Shown here: positions 9,201-14,819 of the stretch, piece by piece | Position numbering within the stretch: position 1 is the first letter of the stretch | How the letters are laid out: every line of letters starts with the position of its first letter | IMG/VR virus record: IMGVR_UViG_3300017751_000138 | Coordinates: 1-29,742 of that record | From: a virus | Strand: one strand, 5' to 3' | DNA: 29,742 nt | Notes under the pieces: model-generated | Told to the model about the DNA's origin: nothing | The model's input: only the letters and a program-made list of their open reading frames with translations | Database searches by the model: none | Program-made: the position numbers and the translations under genes

Positions 9201-9704
9201 CTTTATTATACAGAAGCAAGAGTATCTGCAAATTCAAGTGTAGCAGCTAATACTGCAAAAGTTGGAATTACCACACAACAAGCATCAGATATAAGTGCAA
9301 ATAATAATAAGGTAGGTATTACTACTCAACAAGCAAGTGATATTACTGCAAACAATGCAAAGGTTTCAATGGTACTTGGTACAACTGCTGGAACTGCTTT
9401 AGAGGGTGATACTGCATTATTGCAATTAGGTACATCATCAACAACTGCATTAGCAGGAGATACTACAACTATAAGTCCAACACAAGCAGCAAACATCACA
9501 ACTAACAACGCTAAAAATAGTTATCCAACTGCAGATGCTAATAAATTAGCAGGAATTGAAACAGGTGCAGAAGTAAACACTATTGATAGTAATACAACAG
9601 GAGAGGGTACGGGAGCTACTCAAATTTTAAATGTAGTCAGTATGACAGCAGCACAATATGCAGGCTCTCCTCAAAATGCAACAACTTTATATATAATTAC
9701 TTAA
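6276..9704 (+). CDS. Tail fibre / receptor-binding protein, repeat-rich
   Basis: 1142 residues. Low-complexity Thr/Asn/Ala/Val/Gly composition typical of trimeric fibres. There are seven related SVNGxTGxVVL units, most followed by DDIxEGTNLYYTDARV; eleven KVGIT units with a 17-residue period where tandem; three ALGFTPYxxTNPxNF units near residues 550-625, a known fibre repeat; and four TKLxGIExxAEVN units. The C-terminal end (ILNVVSMTAAQYAGSPQNATTLYIIT) resembles fibre ends in marine phages. The start MATLFNTKISDTYEGLIKT probably forms the tail-attachment part. No chaperone domain or enzymatic motif was seen. It overlaps none of its neighbours; the fibre-tip-like gene follows after 1 nt. Confidence 0.85.
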   Translation: MATLFNTKISDTYEGLIKTSDNGVIGAVEKNLTDGLGNASTLSIGTSSASFTGTLDLTNATVVGLSSGAVDSVNGQTGVVVLTSTNIAEGTNLYFTDARVESNSAVALNTAKVTFPEAPNDGQQYARQSQGWSVVSGGGAVDSVNGQTGVVVLDTDDITEGATNLYYTDARVDANSNVVANTAKVGITTSQSDAIVLNTAKVGITPTQANEISANTLKVGITTQQATDITNNNAKISFDSASSTKLNGIEAGAEVNIFTSLTTNGSGGSATLVSGVLNIPQYSSGGGGNVSSVNGQTGTVVLETDDISEGTTNLYYTDSRVSANSSVSANTAKVGITSQQATDITNNNAKVGITTSQANEIAANTLKVGITPTQASDITTNNAKVGITTQQASDITTNNAKVGYTDALVSANSDVVANTAKVGITSSQATAITNNTAKNSYPTADATKLAGIQAGAEVNDVDSVNGLTGAVSLGLLELDDVGADGISGQVLTTNGSGAFTFTTVSSGGGGVSSVTGTGSVSGLTLTTGGTSTDPILTLGGTLSLTSANVTSALGFTPYSNTNPNNYITGIDSSDVTTALGFTPYNATNPNNFISTYTVTNSDVITALGFTPYNSTNPSNFTSNLGIVQSVTGNAGSLEIVNGVLNVPPSAAPVDSVNGATGVVVLDTDNIAQGTTNKYMVLGTTASTALAGNTSLLQLGTTSTTALAGDTTTITPTQAANITTNNSKVSMVLGTTAGTALEGNTTTITPTQANEITANTAKVSFVDAPSDGNEYARKNAAWVIVTDADSVTSVNTQTGAVVLDTGDIAENVNLYFTDARVAANSAVTLNTAKVGFTQALVSANTDVVANTAKVGITTQQATDITNNNSKVSMVIGTAANEAMAGNTTTITPTQASNITANNAKNSYPSADATKLAGIEDNAEVNVQSNWNETDTNSDAFIQNKPTIPSAAPVDSVNGDTGVVVLGTDDIAEGTNNLYYTEARVSANSSVAANTAKVGITTQQASDISANNNKVGITTQQASDITANNAKVSMVLGTTAGTALEGDTALLQLGTSSTTALAGDTTTISPTQAANITTNNAKNSYPTADANKLAGIETGAEVNTIDSNTTGEGTGATQILNVVSMTAAQYAGSPQNATTLYIIT
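6814..9399 (+). repeat. Degenerate internal repeats of the fibre gene
   Basis: Tandem 51-bp units encoding a 17-residue period (AKVGITxxQAxxIxxNN) occur in clusters near 6820-6970, 7260-7570, 8820-8880 and 9250-9370, interspersed with SVNGQTG units. DNA copies differ at many third positions, so these are old protein-level repeats, not fresh duplications. Confidence 0.8.
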
Positions 9705-9705
9705 T

Positions 9706-10080
9706 ATGGGAATAAATTTAGGAAGCAATGCCATTAGTGCATTAAAGTTAGGTAGTACATCAGTATTAAAAGCATATTTAGGAAGTACGCAAGTTTTTCC
9801 TTTGCCCTCTGGTATTGCAACTGCAAGTATATCTAATTCATCAGGCAATATAAAATCACAAGATGGTACATTTTCTGCAACACAATTTTCAACATCGGGA
9901 AGTGGAACGGGTGCAACATTTACTGTAACATTAGTCAATCGTACTGCAACTGCTTTTACAATAACTAATATAGGAAGTGGATATGCTGTAAATGATACTA
10001 TTGAATTGCAAATTGCTTCATTACCAAATCAATTTCAAGTACCAAGAGTACAATTAACTGTTGTAACATTAGGGTATTAA
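9706..10080 (+). CDS. Fibre-tip-like structural protein
   Basis: 124 residues, ATG 1 nt after the fibre stop. It begins with two short repeats of the form LGSxxIxxLKLGST / LKAYLGSTQVFP, an N-terminal motif I know from small phage tail and fibre accessory proteins. A Ser/Thr/Gly-rich beta domain follows (GTGATFTVTLVNRTATAFTITNIGSGYAVNDTIEL). It probably caps or decorates the fibre or binds receptor. No enzyme motif. Linked to the fibre gene by position. Confidence 0.6.
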   Translation: MGINLGSNAISALKLGSTSVLKAYLGSTQVFPLPSGIATASISNSSGNIKSQDGTFSATQFSTSGSGTGATFTVTLVNRTATAFTITNIGSGYAVNDTIELQIASLPNQFQVPRVQLTVVTLGY

Positions 10081-10089
10081 AAAATTAGT

Positions 10090-10097
10090 TATCTTTG
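10090..10097 (+). promoter_or_regulatory. Possible host-type promoter -7 box (lysis unit)
   Basis: TATCTTTG matches the Bacteroidetes -7 box TAnnTTTG exactly, in a 42-nt gap before the ATG at 10123. The upstream box is poor (TTAG at 10069-10072, 17-nt spacer), so the call is moderate. It would give a short A/T-rich leader to the lysis cassette. Confidence 0.45.
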
Positions 10098-10122
10098 ATA
10101 AATAACTTTAAAAAATATTAAA

Positions 10123-10362
10123 ATGTCAAAAATCACAAAAGAAGAATTAAAATTAGTTCAAGAACAAGACCAAAGAAAAAGAGCAATTTTAAATGATATG
10201 GGTTTACTGCAAACACAAATACATACATTAAGTCATTTATTTGCACAACTTAATCAAGAAATTGAAGATAATAAAAAGGTACTTGAAGATAAATACGGAC
10301 AAGTAAATATTGAATTATCTGATGGTAGTATAAAACCAGTAGAAGATGGAAAAAATAAGTGA
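10123..10362 (+). CDS. Small coiled-coil protein
   Basis: 79 residues, ATG after a possible TATCTTTG promoter. Charged helical sequence throughout residues 5-65 (ITKEELKLVQEQDQRKRAILNDMGLL..., AQLNQEIEDNKKVLEDKYG), with heptad-like hydrophobic spacing, then the short VNIELSDGSIKPVE end. Similar small coiled-coil proteins are common before endolysin genes in Bacteroidetes phages, with no assigned function. Its 3' end overlaps the endolysin start by 17 nt. Confidence 0.7.
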   Translation: MSKITKEELKLVQEQDQRKRAILNDMGLLQTQIHTLSHLFAQLNQEIEDNKKVLEDKYGQVNIELSDGSIKPVEDGKNK

Positions 10363-10810
10363 ACATATAAGCTATAAAGAAGCAACATATTCAAATACTG
10401 CAAATAAATTAGGTATTGAAAACGAACCTAATGATAAGCAACTTAAATGTATGCAAACAGTTGCAGAAAAAGTTTTTGAACCATTACGTGAATGGGTGGA
10501 TTGCCCTATAAAAGTAAATAGTTTTTTTAGATCAAAAGATTTAAATACTGCAATTAAAGGTAGTTCAACAAGTAGTCATTTAAAAGGTCAAGCAATAGAC
10601 ATTACAAGTATGACTTGTGATAAAGATGATTGCAAAACAAATTTAGATATGTTTCATTACATAAAAGATAATTTAGACTTTGACCAGCTTATATGGGAAT
10701 TTGGTTCAACACCAAAATGGTTGCACGTTTCTTATGTATCTAAAAAGAAAAATAGAAAACAAGTTTTAGTAACTAAAAGAGCTGGTAAATATTATACTTA
10801 TAAAGAATAA
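10346..10810 (+). CDS. Peptidase M15-type endolysin
   Basis: 154 residues. The zinc peptidase M15 (D-Ala-D-Ala / L-Ala-D-Glu carboxypeptidase-like) signature is visible: SSHLKGQAIDI with H78 and D85 as metal ligands, the catalytic Glu candidate E118 (IWEFG), and third ligand H127 in WLHVSY. VNSFFRSKDLN at 57-67 is the usual preceding substrate-binding segment. There is no signal peptide, so release would depend on the holin gene downstream. It cleaves peptidoglycan stem peptides to lyse the host. Start ATG at 10346 overlaps the preceding gene. The basic C-terminal tail (KKKNRKQ..., KRAGKYY) may bind the cell wall. Confidence 0.88.
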   Translation: MEKISEHISYKEATYSNTANKLGIENEPNDKQLKCMQTVAEKVFEPLREWVDCPIKVNSFFRSKDLNTAIKGSSTSSHLKGQAIDITSMTCDKDDCKTNLDMFHYIKDNLDFDQLIWEFGSTPKWLHVSYVSKKKNRKQVLVTKRAGKYYTYKE

Positions 10811-10812
10811 TT

Positions 10813-11052
10813 ATGAAAGTTGGAAAATACGAATTTGATACTTTAGAAGCATACGAAGATGCAATAGCAGATATTGATGCTATAAAAAATAGAATAGTTG
10901 TATTAGGTTTTAGTGATGAAAAATATAGAGTAGATGTTTTATTTGATGGTGAAGAATCACACCCTACTAAATGGCTACCTTTTGCTATTGATATTGATAA
11001 CGAGGGGGTACATTATTTTCACGAATACCCATATTTAGAAAACAAGTTTTAA
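10813..11052 (+). CDS. Hypothetical acidic protein
   Basis: 79 residues, ATG 2 nt after the endolysin stop. Asp/Glu/Tyr-rich (MKVGKYEFDTLEAYEDAIADID; FDGEESHPTKWLPFAIDIDNEG). No cysteine, membrane segment or familiar motif. Tight spacing on both sides puts it in the lysis transcription unit. It might be a regulator of lysis or a virion accessory protein; nothing in the sequence decides this. Confidence 0.65.
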   Translation: MKVGKYEFDTLEAYEDAIADIDAIKNRIVVLGFSDEKYRVDVLFDGEESHPTKWLPFAIDIDNEGVHYFHEYPYLENKF

Positions 11053-11053
11053 G

Positions 11054-11503
11054 ATGCCAATACCAAAGAAAAAACAAGGTGAAAGCCAAAGTGATTTTAT
11101 GATCCGATGCGTACCACAATTAATGCAAGAGTACGAAAAATCACAAGCTATTGCAATTTGTTATGATTCATTTAAAAATGTAAAATTAAACGAAGTAGAA
11201 CTTGAAACCTATAATGACTACCCTAAAGGTGCAAAAAGTAATGCAAAAAAAGCAATAGCATATAAAGAAAAAAACGGAAGTAGTTGTGGTACACAAGTTG
11301 GGTGGACAAGAGCAAGACAATTAGCCAATGGTGAAAATTTATCACGTGATACAATAGCAAGAATGGCATCATTTAAAAGGCATCAACAACATAAAGATGT
11401 ACCATATTCTGATGGGTGTGGTGGTATTATGTGGGATGCTTGGGGTGGTTCAGCTGGTATAAATTGGGCAATTAATAAACTAAAACAAATAGATAAGAAA
11501 TGA
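11054..11503 (+). CDS. Bacteroidetes phage DUF protein (YPKGAKSNAKKA / RMASFKRH domain)
   Basis: 149 residues, ATG 1 nt after the preceding stop. Residues 1-40 (MPIPKKKQGESQSDFMIRC...EYEKSQAIAICYDSF) and the C-terminal domain (YPKGAKSNAKKAIAYKEKNGSSCGTQVGWTRARQLA, IARMASFKRHQQHKDVPY, CGGIMWDAWGGSAGINWA) form two modules I recall from structural or maturation-associated proteins of Bacteroidetes phages, where they are often fused to capsid or protease proteins. Here they stand alone in the lysis region, which is unusual. Three conserved-looking Cys and a His could bind metal. No enzymatic function can be assigned from sequence. ATGA-type overlap with the next gene. Confidence 0.7.
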   Translation: MPIPKKKQGESQSDFMIRCVPQLMQEYEKSQAIAICYDSFKNVKLNEVELETYNDYPKGAKSNAKKAIAYKEKNGSSCGTQVGWTRARQLANGENLSRDTIARMASFKRHQQHKDVPYSDGCGGIMWDAWGGSAGINWAINKLKQIDKK

Positions 11504-11655
11504 TAACAGATTTTAAAACATTACTTATAAACATAGGAGCGTTTGGTATTTCAATGACAAATATAGATATAGCATTAAAAATTATACTTGTACTTGTAAC
11601 AATAGGTTACACATTACAAAAGTGGTATTTACTTAATAAAAAGAAAAAGAAGTAA
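11500..11655 (+). CDS. Small single-TM protein, possible holin/antiholin
   Basis: 51 residues from the ATG at 11500, overlapping the previous TGA. A hydrophobic stretch at about 24-39 (DIALKIILVLVTIGYT) is followed by a strongly basic tail (NKKKKKK), giving an N-out/C-in-type membrane protein. It sits between the endolysin and the 3TM-type holin and couples to the latter by TAATG, so a role as holin partner or antiholin is plausible. Confidence 0.6.
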   Translation: MITDFKTLLINIGAFGISMTNIDIALKIILVLVTIGYTLQKWYLLNKKKKK

Positions 11656-12110
11656 TGCCAAAAAAAAAGTTTAAAGATACAAGAGTAGGCAAGTTTCTGG
11701 TAAAAGCAGCACCAAATATTTTAGGTGTTGCAAGTGATTTATTACCAGATGCTGGAGTACTTGGTATGGTTAAACAACTTATTTCAAACGATAGCGAATT
11801 ACCACCTAAAGACAAAGAAGAAGCATTAAAACTTATTGAACTTGATATAGTAGAAGCACAAGAGGTTAGTAAAAGATGGACTGCTGATATGGCTTCTGAT
11901 AGTTATTTAAGTAAGAACACAAGACCAATGACTTTGATTTTTCTTACGGTATCTATGATACTTTTGATTGTGCTTGATTCTTTAGATATTGAATTTGGTG
12001 TAAATACTGAATGGATAGAACTACTTAAAAGCCTTTTAATAACTGTTTATGTTGCTTACTTTGGATCAAGGGGTGTAGAAAAATTTAAATACATATCCCA
12101 GAAAAAATAG
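11655..12110 (+). CDS. Holin, 3TM GTA-type family
   Basis: 151 residues, ATG overlapping the upstream stop. An N-terminal helix (about 12-40) is followed by the motif RWTADMASDSYLSKNTRPMTL (74-94), which I associate with the 3TM holins of phages and gene transfer agents. Two clear membrane segments follow (about 93-111 and 124-138) and a basic cytosolic tail. It would permeabilise the inner membrane and release the M15 endolysin. It is the last gene before the AT-rich intergenic stretch at 12111, so it closes the late transcription unit, although no hairpin terminator follows. Confidence 0.8.
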   Translation: MPKKKFKDTRVGKFLVKAAPNILGVASDLLPDAGVLGMVKQLISNDSELPPKDKEEALKLIELDIVEAQEVSKRWTADMASDSYLSKNTRPMTLIFLTVSMILLIVLDSLDIEFGVNTEWIELLKSLLITVYVAYFGSRGVEKFKYISQKK

Positions 12111-12293
12111 AATATATTGCCAAAATCATTACATTTTTATTAATTATATATTTCTTTAGATATATATTTATATTTATTTATATTTGTTATAGAATATATT
12201 TTGGTATTTATTTTTAGATATATTTAGATAAAATACTAAATTATAAAAAATTCAAAGTTATTACATTTTTTTTAAAAATCAAAAACAAATATT
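12111..12293 (+). other. AT-rich intergenic region between late and early modules
   Basis: 183 bp, almost entirely A/T, with repeated TTTAGATATAT and TTATATTTAT-like blocks and two copies of ATTACATTTTT (12128-12138 and 12260-12270). A TATATTTG box at 12179-12186 could be a -7 element with a poor upstream box (TTTA, 20-nt spacer). No hairpin terminator and no long ORF. It separates the lysis genes from the early genes and is a candidate control region or unwinding element. Confidence 0.5.
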
Positions 12294-12422
12294 ATGAATG
12301 AAACAAAATGTTTAAAAATTAGAAAAGAACACTATATGCTATCAATAAGGGGTGTTGTAGTTGGTGAATTTGAATTAAGTGAATTAAGGCATTTAATGGA
12401 AGTTATAGATAATGCCATCTAA
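12294..12422 (+). CDS. Small hypothetical protein
   Basis: 42 residues, ATG at 12294 after an A-rich leader (AAAAACAAATATT). Sequence MNETKCLKIRKEHYMLSIRGVVVGEFELSELRHLMEVIDNAI has a beta-beta-helix feel. It overlaps the NinG-like gene by 11 nt, which argues for real coupled translation. No recognised domain. Confidence 0.55.
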   Translation: MNETKCLKIRKEHYMLSIRGVVVGEFELSELRHLMEVIDNAI

Positions 12423-12825
12423 AACAATACCTAAAAGCAAAAAAAAACCAAGTAGAGGTAAACTTGTTAAAAAGCTGGATTCAGTATTTAGTCAATACAT
12501 AAGGTTAAAAGATTCAGTAGATGGTTACGCAACTTGTTTTACTTGTGGTAAAAAAGACCATTGGAAAAAATTACAGAACGGACATTTTCAAAGCAGAAAA
12601 CATTATGCTACAAGATGGGATGAACAGAATTGCCAAGTGCAATGTGCAGGGTGTAATGTGTTTCGATATGGTGAACAATTTTTATTTGCAAAGTATTTAG
12701 ATGAAAGGTTTTATGCTGGGTTATCTGATGAACTATATATTAAGTCAAAACAGATTGTTAAGTTTACAAATTCAGAAATAGAAGAAATGATTTTAAAATA
12801 TAAAAAGTTGGTAGATAGTATGTAA
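12412..12825 (+). CDS. NinG/Rap-like HNH recombination nuclease
   Basis: 137 residues. A basic N-terminus (residues 1-20) leads into a Cys/His metal-binding domain: C42-x2-C45, NGHFQSRKHYATRW with H58 and H64, then C74, C78 and C81. That layout (CxxC, HFxxR....TR, CxxCN) matches phage lambda NinG (Rap), which promotes RecBCD- or Red-type recombination and cleaves branched DNA. The position at the head of the early replication module fits. It lacks the long N-terminal part of lambda NinG, so it is a compact form. The start at 12412 overlaps the upstream gene. A promoter (-7 box 12831) follows the gene. Confidence 0.8.
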   Translation: MPSKTIPKSKKKPSRGKLVKKLDSVFSQYIRLKDSVDGYATCFTCGKKDHWKKLQNGHFQSRKHYATRWDEQNCQVQCAGCNVFRYGEQFLFAKYLDERFYAGLSDELYIKSKQIVKFTNSEIEEMILKYKKLVDSM

Positions 12826-12838
12826 AACAGTATCTTTG
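12808..12838 (+). promoter_or_regulatory. Host-type promoter upstream of a terminator
   Basis: TTG at 12808-12810, 20-nt spacer, TATCTTTG at 12831-12838 (exact TAnnTTTG). It starts inside the 3' end of the NinG-like gene. Transcription from it would meet the terminator at 12867-12894 after only about 50 nt. Confidence 0.6.
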
Positions 12839-12866
12839 CTTTAGTTTGTTTTGTTATGTTTAAATT

Positions 12867-12894
12867 GGGTTGCAGAAATGCAGCCCTTTTTTTT
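12867..12894 (+). terminator. Intrinsic terminator
   Basis: Stem GGGTTGCA / TGCAGCCC (8 bp, one wobble) with a GAAA tetraloop, then eight T. It ends the NinG unit or the short RNA from the 12831 promoter. Confidence 0.9.
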
Positions 12895-12923
12895 GTTTAT
12901 TAACAGAAATGTTTATACCTTTA
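12892..12923 (+). promoter_or_regulatory. Host-type promoter of replication genes
   Basis: TTTG at 12892-12895, 20-nt spacer, TACCTTTA at 12916-12923 (7 of 8 of the consensus). The -33 box overlaps the T-run of the terminator. It drives the ATG at 12951 through an A-rich leader ending AAAACAAAACAA. Confidence 0.65.
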
Positions 12924-12950
12924 CGATTATTAATTTTAAAAACAAAACAA

Positions 12951-13079
12951 ATGGTAAACACAAATTTTAGTAACCAAACTACAAATCAATTACTTACTGA
13001 ATACCAGTTTAGAGTTGAAGCCTTACAAAACAAGATAGAAGAATTAAAGGCAATTCTACAAGTAAACAATTTAATATAA
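12951..13079 (+). CDS. Small coiled-coil early protein
   Basis: 42 residues. I start it at ATG 12951, behind the AAAACAAAACAA leader; the longer in-frame version from a TTG at 12870 begins inside the terminator hairpin and is rejected. Sequence MVNTNFSNQTTNQLLTEYQFRVEALQNKIEELKAILQVNNLI is one amphipathic helix. First gene of the replication transcription unit. Function unknown. Confidence 0.65.
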   Translation: MVNTNFSNQTTNQLLTEYQFRVEALQNKIEELKAILQVNNLI

Positions 13080-13083
13080 CATA

Positions 13084-13458
13084 ATGGAACGAAACAAATT
13101 AGTAGAGTTATACAAAAAGTATAATTTAGAAAAAACAGATGTATTTAAACACCAACACTATGTAATTATTACAAGGCAAGGTATTGAAAAAATACAAGCA
13201 CAAGAACAAATCAAAATTAAATTTGATGTAATAAAATGCGAACCTAACTTTGCAGTTGTAAAAGCAGTAAATGAAAACATTGAAACTTTTGGATCAGCTT
13301 ATAAAGGTGCAAGTTTTAAAGAGGGTAACACCAATAGTTGGTACGTAATGGAAATGGCAGAAAAAAGGGCATTGTCAAGAGCAGTACTAAAACTAACTGG
13401 GTTTTATGAACTTGGTGTATTTGGTGAAGATGAAAGCGAAGATTTTAAAAAGAAATAG
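13084..13458 (+). CDS. Possible annealase-like recombination protein
   Basis: 124 residues, ATG 4 nt after the upstream stop. An alpha/beta protein with a strand-rich core (IKIKFDVIKCEPNFAVVKAVNENIETFGSA) and a conserved-looking helix, WYVMEMAEKRALSRAVLKLTG (about 90-110). That helix recalls the EtkAlgRAL-type helix of phage single-strand annealing proteins (Rad52/ERF-like), and the gene stands beside an SSB and a RecA-fold ATPase, the usual companions. The protein is short for an annealase, so I call this only a possibility; a replication accessory protein is the alternative. Acidic/basic tail EDESEDFKKK. Confidence 0.5.
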   Translation: MERNKLVELYKKYNLEKTDVFKHQHYVIITRQGIEKIQAQEQIKIKFDVIKCEPNFAVVKAVNENIETFGSAYKGASFKEGNTNSWYVMEMAEKRALSRAVLKLTGFYELGVFGEDESEDFKKK

Positions 13459-13466
13459 ATATAATT

Positions 13467-13592
13467 ATGAAAAAACGTAAAGTAAAACCACCTTTAAATG
13501 ATAAAATAAAATTTATACCTTGTGATGAAAATAGACAAATATATTCTTATACAAGAACAGATAAAAAATCAGCACAAAGGGAAATAAAATGA
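13467..13592 (+). CDS. Small basic hypothetical protein
   Basis: 41 residues, ATG 8 nt after the preceding stop, TGA at 13590. It is Lys/Arg-rich with IKFIPCDENRQIYSY and an RTDKKSAQREIK end. Single cysteine. Short but in register between two tight genes. No function recognised; nucleic-acid contact is possible from charge. Confidence 0.5.
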   Translation: MKKRKVKPPLNDKIKFIPCDENRQIYSYTRTDKKSAQREIK

Positions 13593-13615
13593 ATATTAAC
13601 TAAATTTATATATAT

Positions 13616-13918
13616 ATGAGTACATTAATCAATGGTTCAATTAGAGTAGATAAACTACCAAAAGAAAAGTTTATCAAAGGAAAAGATGGTGCAGTTTATT
13701 ACAACTTTACTATTTCAGTACAAGATGAAACACGATACGGGAACAACGTAGCGTTTATGGATTCACAAACAAAAGAAGAACGAGATGCTAAAATGCCAAA
13801 AAACTATTTAGGTAATGGCAAAGTAGTTTGGACTGATGGAACTGTTACATTAGCAGAACGTGAAGAAAAGCAACTTGAAGTTGCAGTAGATGAACAAAGT
13901 GGTGATTTACCATTTTAA
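13616..13918 (+). CDS. Single-stranded DNA-binding protein
   Basis: 100 residues. A short OB-fold-like domain (NGSIRVDKLPKEKFIKGKDGAVYYNFTISVQDETRYGNNVAF) is followed by DGTVTLAEREE and an acidic tail ending SGDLPF. The acidic tip with a terminal Pro-Phe is the protein-interaction tail of bacterial and phage SSBs. It would coat ssDNA and recruit the ATPase and nucleases next to it. The ATG at 13616 sits directly behind a TATATATAT tract with no SD site. A terminator follows at 13927, so it ends a transcription unit. Confidence 0.75.
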   Translation: MSTLINGSIRVDKLPKEKFIKGKDGAVYYNFTISVQDETRYGNNVAFMDSQTKEERDAKMPKNYLGNGKVVWTDGTVTLAEREEKQLEVAVDEQSGDLPF

Positions 13919-13926
13919 ATTTAAAA

Positions 13927-13956
13927 GGGTGTTATTAATTTAATGCCCTTTTTTTT
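13927..13956 (+). terminator. Intrinsic terminator after SSB
   Basis: Stem GGGTGTTA / TAATGCCC (8 bp, two wobbles, loop TTAATT) followed by eight T. Weaker than the others, so it may be partly read through into the ATPase gene. A TATCTTTA box at 13958-13965 could restart transcription. Confidence 0.75.
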
Positions 13957-13979
13957 ATATCTTTATAGAAAAATAATAT

Positions 13980-14819
13980 ATGACTAAACAACAACAAACT
14001 GAACACAATATGTTAATGGACTTTATCGAACACGATTGTAAAGTAGACATTAACGAAAAAATAGACTATCCACCAGTAGCATTAAGTTATGGTGAAAAAT
14101 TATTAAAATCTGAAAGTGGTGATAAATTAGTACCGATTGCTTTAGGAACTTATGGGAACTTATCAGTAGTTACAGCACCACCAAAAACTATGAAAACATT
14201 TTTTATTTCTTTATTAGCATCAGTATATTTAAGTGGTACAAATATATATGGTGGTAACTTAAAAGGGCATAAAGGTAATGGTCATCTTTTACACATAGAT
14301 ACCGAACAAGGCTTATGGCATTGTCAAAAGGTATTTAAAAGACCATTAACAATGGATTCAAGTATAAACACAAATAACTACCATACATTTGGGTTAAGGT
14401 CAATAGATCACAAAATGCGAATAGATTTTATAGATTACTATTTAGAAAACAAAATAGATAAACCAAGTTTAATAATAATAGATGGTATTGCTGATTTATG
14501 TAGTGATGCCAATTCAATAATAGAATCAAATGCTTTAGTGCAAAGATTAATGGAATGGAGTGCTAAATATAAATGTCATATAATAAATGTTATACACCAA
14601 AACTATGGTAGCCAAAAATTTGGTACTGGGCATTTAGGGAGTTTTCTTGAAAAAAAAGCAGAAACAGTTATAGCATTAGAAGCAAATACAGTAAACAAAG
14701 ATTGGGTTACTGTTAAGTGTGGTAGGTCAAGAGGTTATTCTTTTGATACATTTTCTTTTGAAGTTAATGATGTAGGTTTACCACAAATAGTAAATAATAT
14801 TTATGATCCTTTAGCGTAA
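13980..14819 (+). CDS. RecA-fold ATPase, RepA/Sak4-like
   Basis: 279 residues. Walker A-like APPKTMKT at 66-73 (A-x-P-K-x-x-K-T form), HIDTEQ at 105-110 (catalytic Glu region after strand 2), Walker B LIIIDGIADL at 164-173, and HQN at 206-208 as a sensor-like strand end. The AAPKxxKT-type P-loop marks the AAA_25/RepA-like helicases and phage Sak4 recombination ATPases. With SSB and a possible annealase next door, it acts in phage DNA replication initiation or recombination. A primase domain is absent, and no DNA polymerase gene exists in the window, so it probably recruits host replication. It overlaps the next ATG by 1 nt. Confidence 0.75.
   Translation: MTKQQQTEHNMLMDFIEHDCKVDINEKIDYPPVALSYGEKLLKSESGDKLVPIALGTYGNLSVVTAPPKTMKTFFISLLASVYLSGTNIYGGNLKGHKGNGHLLHIDTEQGLWHCQKVFKRPLTMDSSINTNNYHTFGLRSIDHKMRIDFIDYYLENKIDKPSLIIIDGIADLCSDANSIIESNALVQRLMEWSAKYKCHIINVIHQNYGSQKFGTGHLGSFLEKKAETVIALEANTVNKDWVTVKCGRSRGYSFDTFSFEVNDVGLPQIVNNIYDPLA

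Noticed and set aside
6814-9399. Regularly spaced repeats that could suggest a CRISPR array
   Set aside because: The repeats are in-frame protein repeats with degenerate DNA identity and no constant repeat/unique spacer pattern.
12870-12950. N-terminal extension of the 12951 gene from a TTG
   Set aside because: It starts inside the terminator hairpin and crosses the T-run and promoter; the ATG at 12951 has the standard A-rich leader.
13601-13608. TAAATTTA as a -7 box for the SSB gene
   Set aside because: No upstream TTTG at proper spacing and such A/T 8-mers are common in this genome; readthrough from the 12916 promoter is sufficient.
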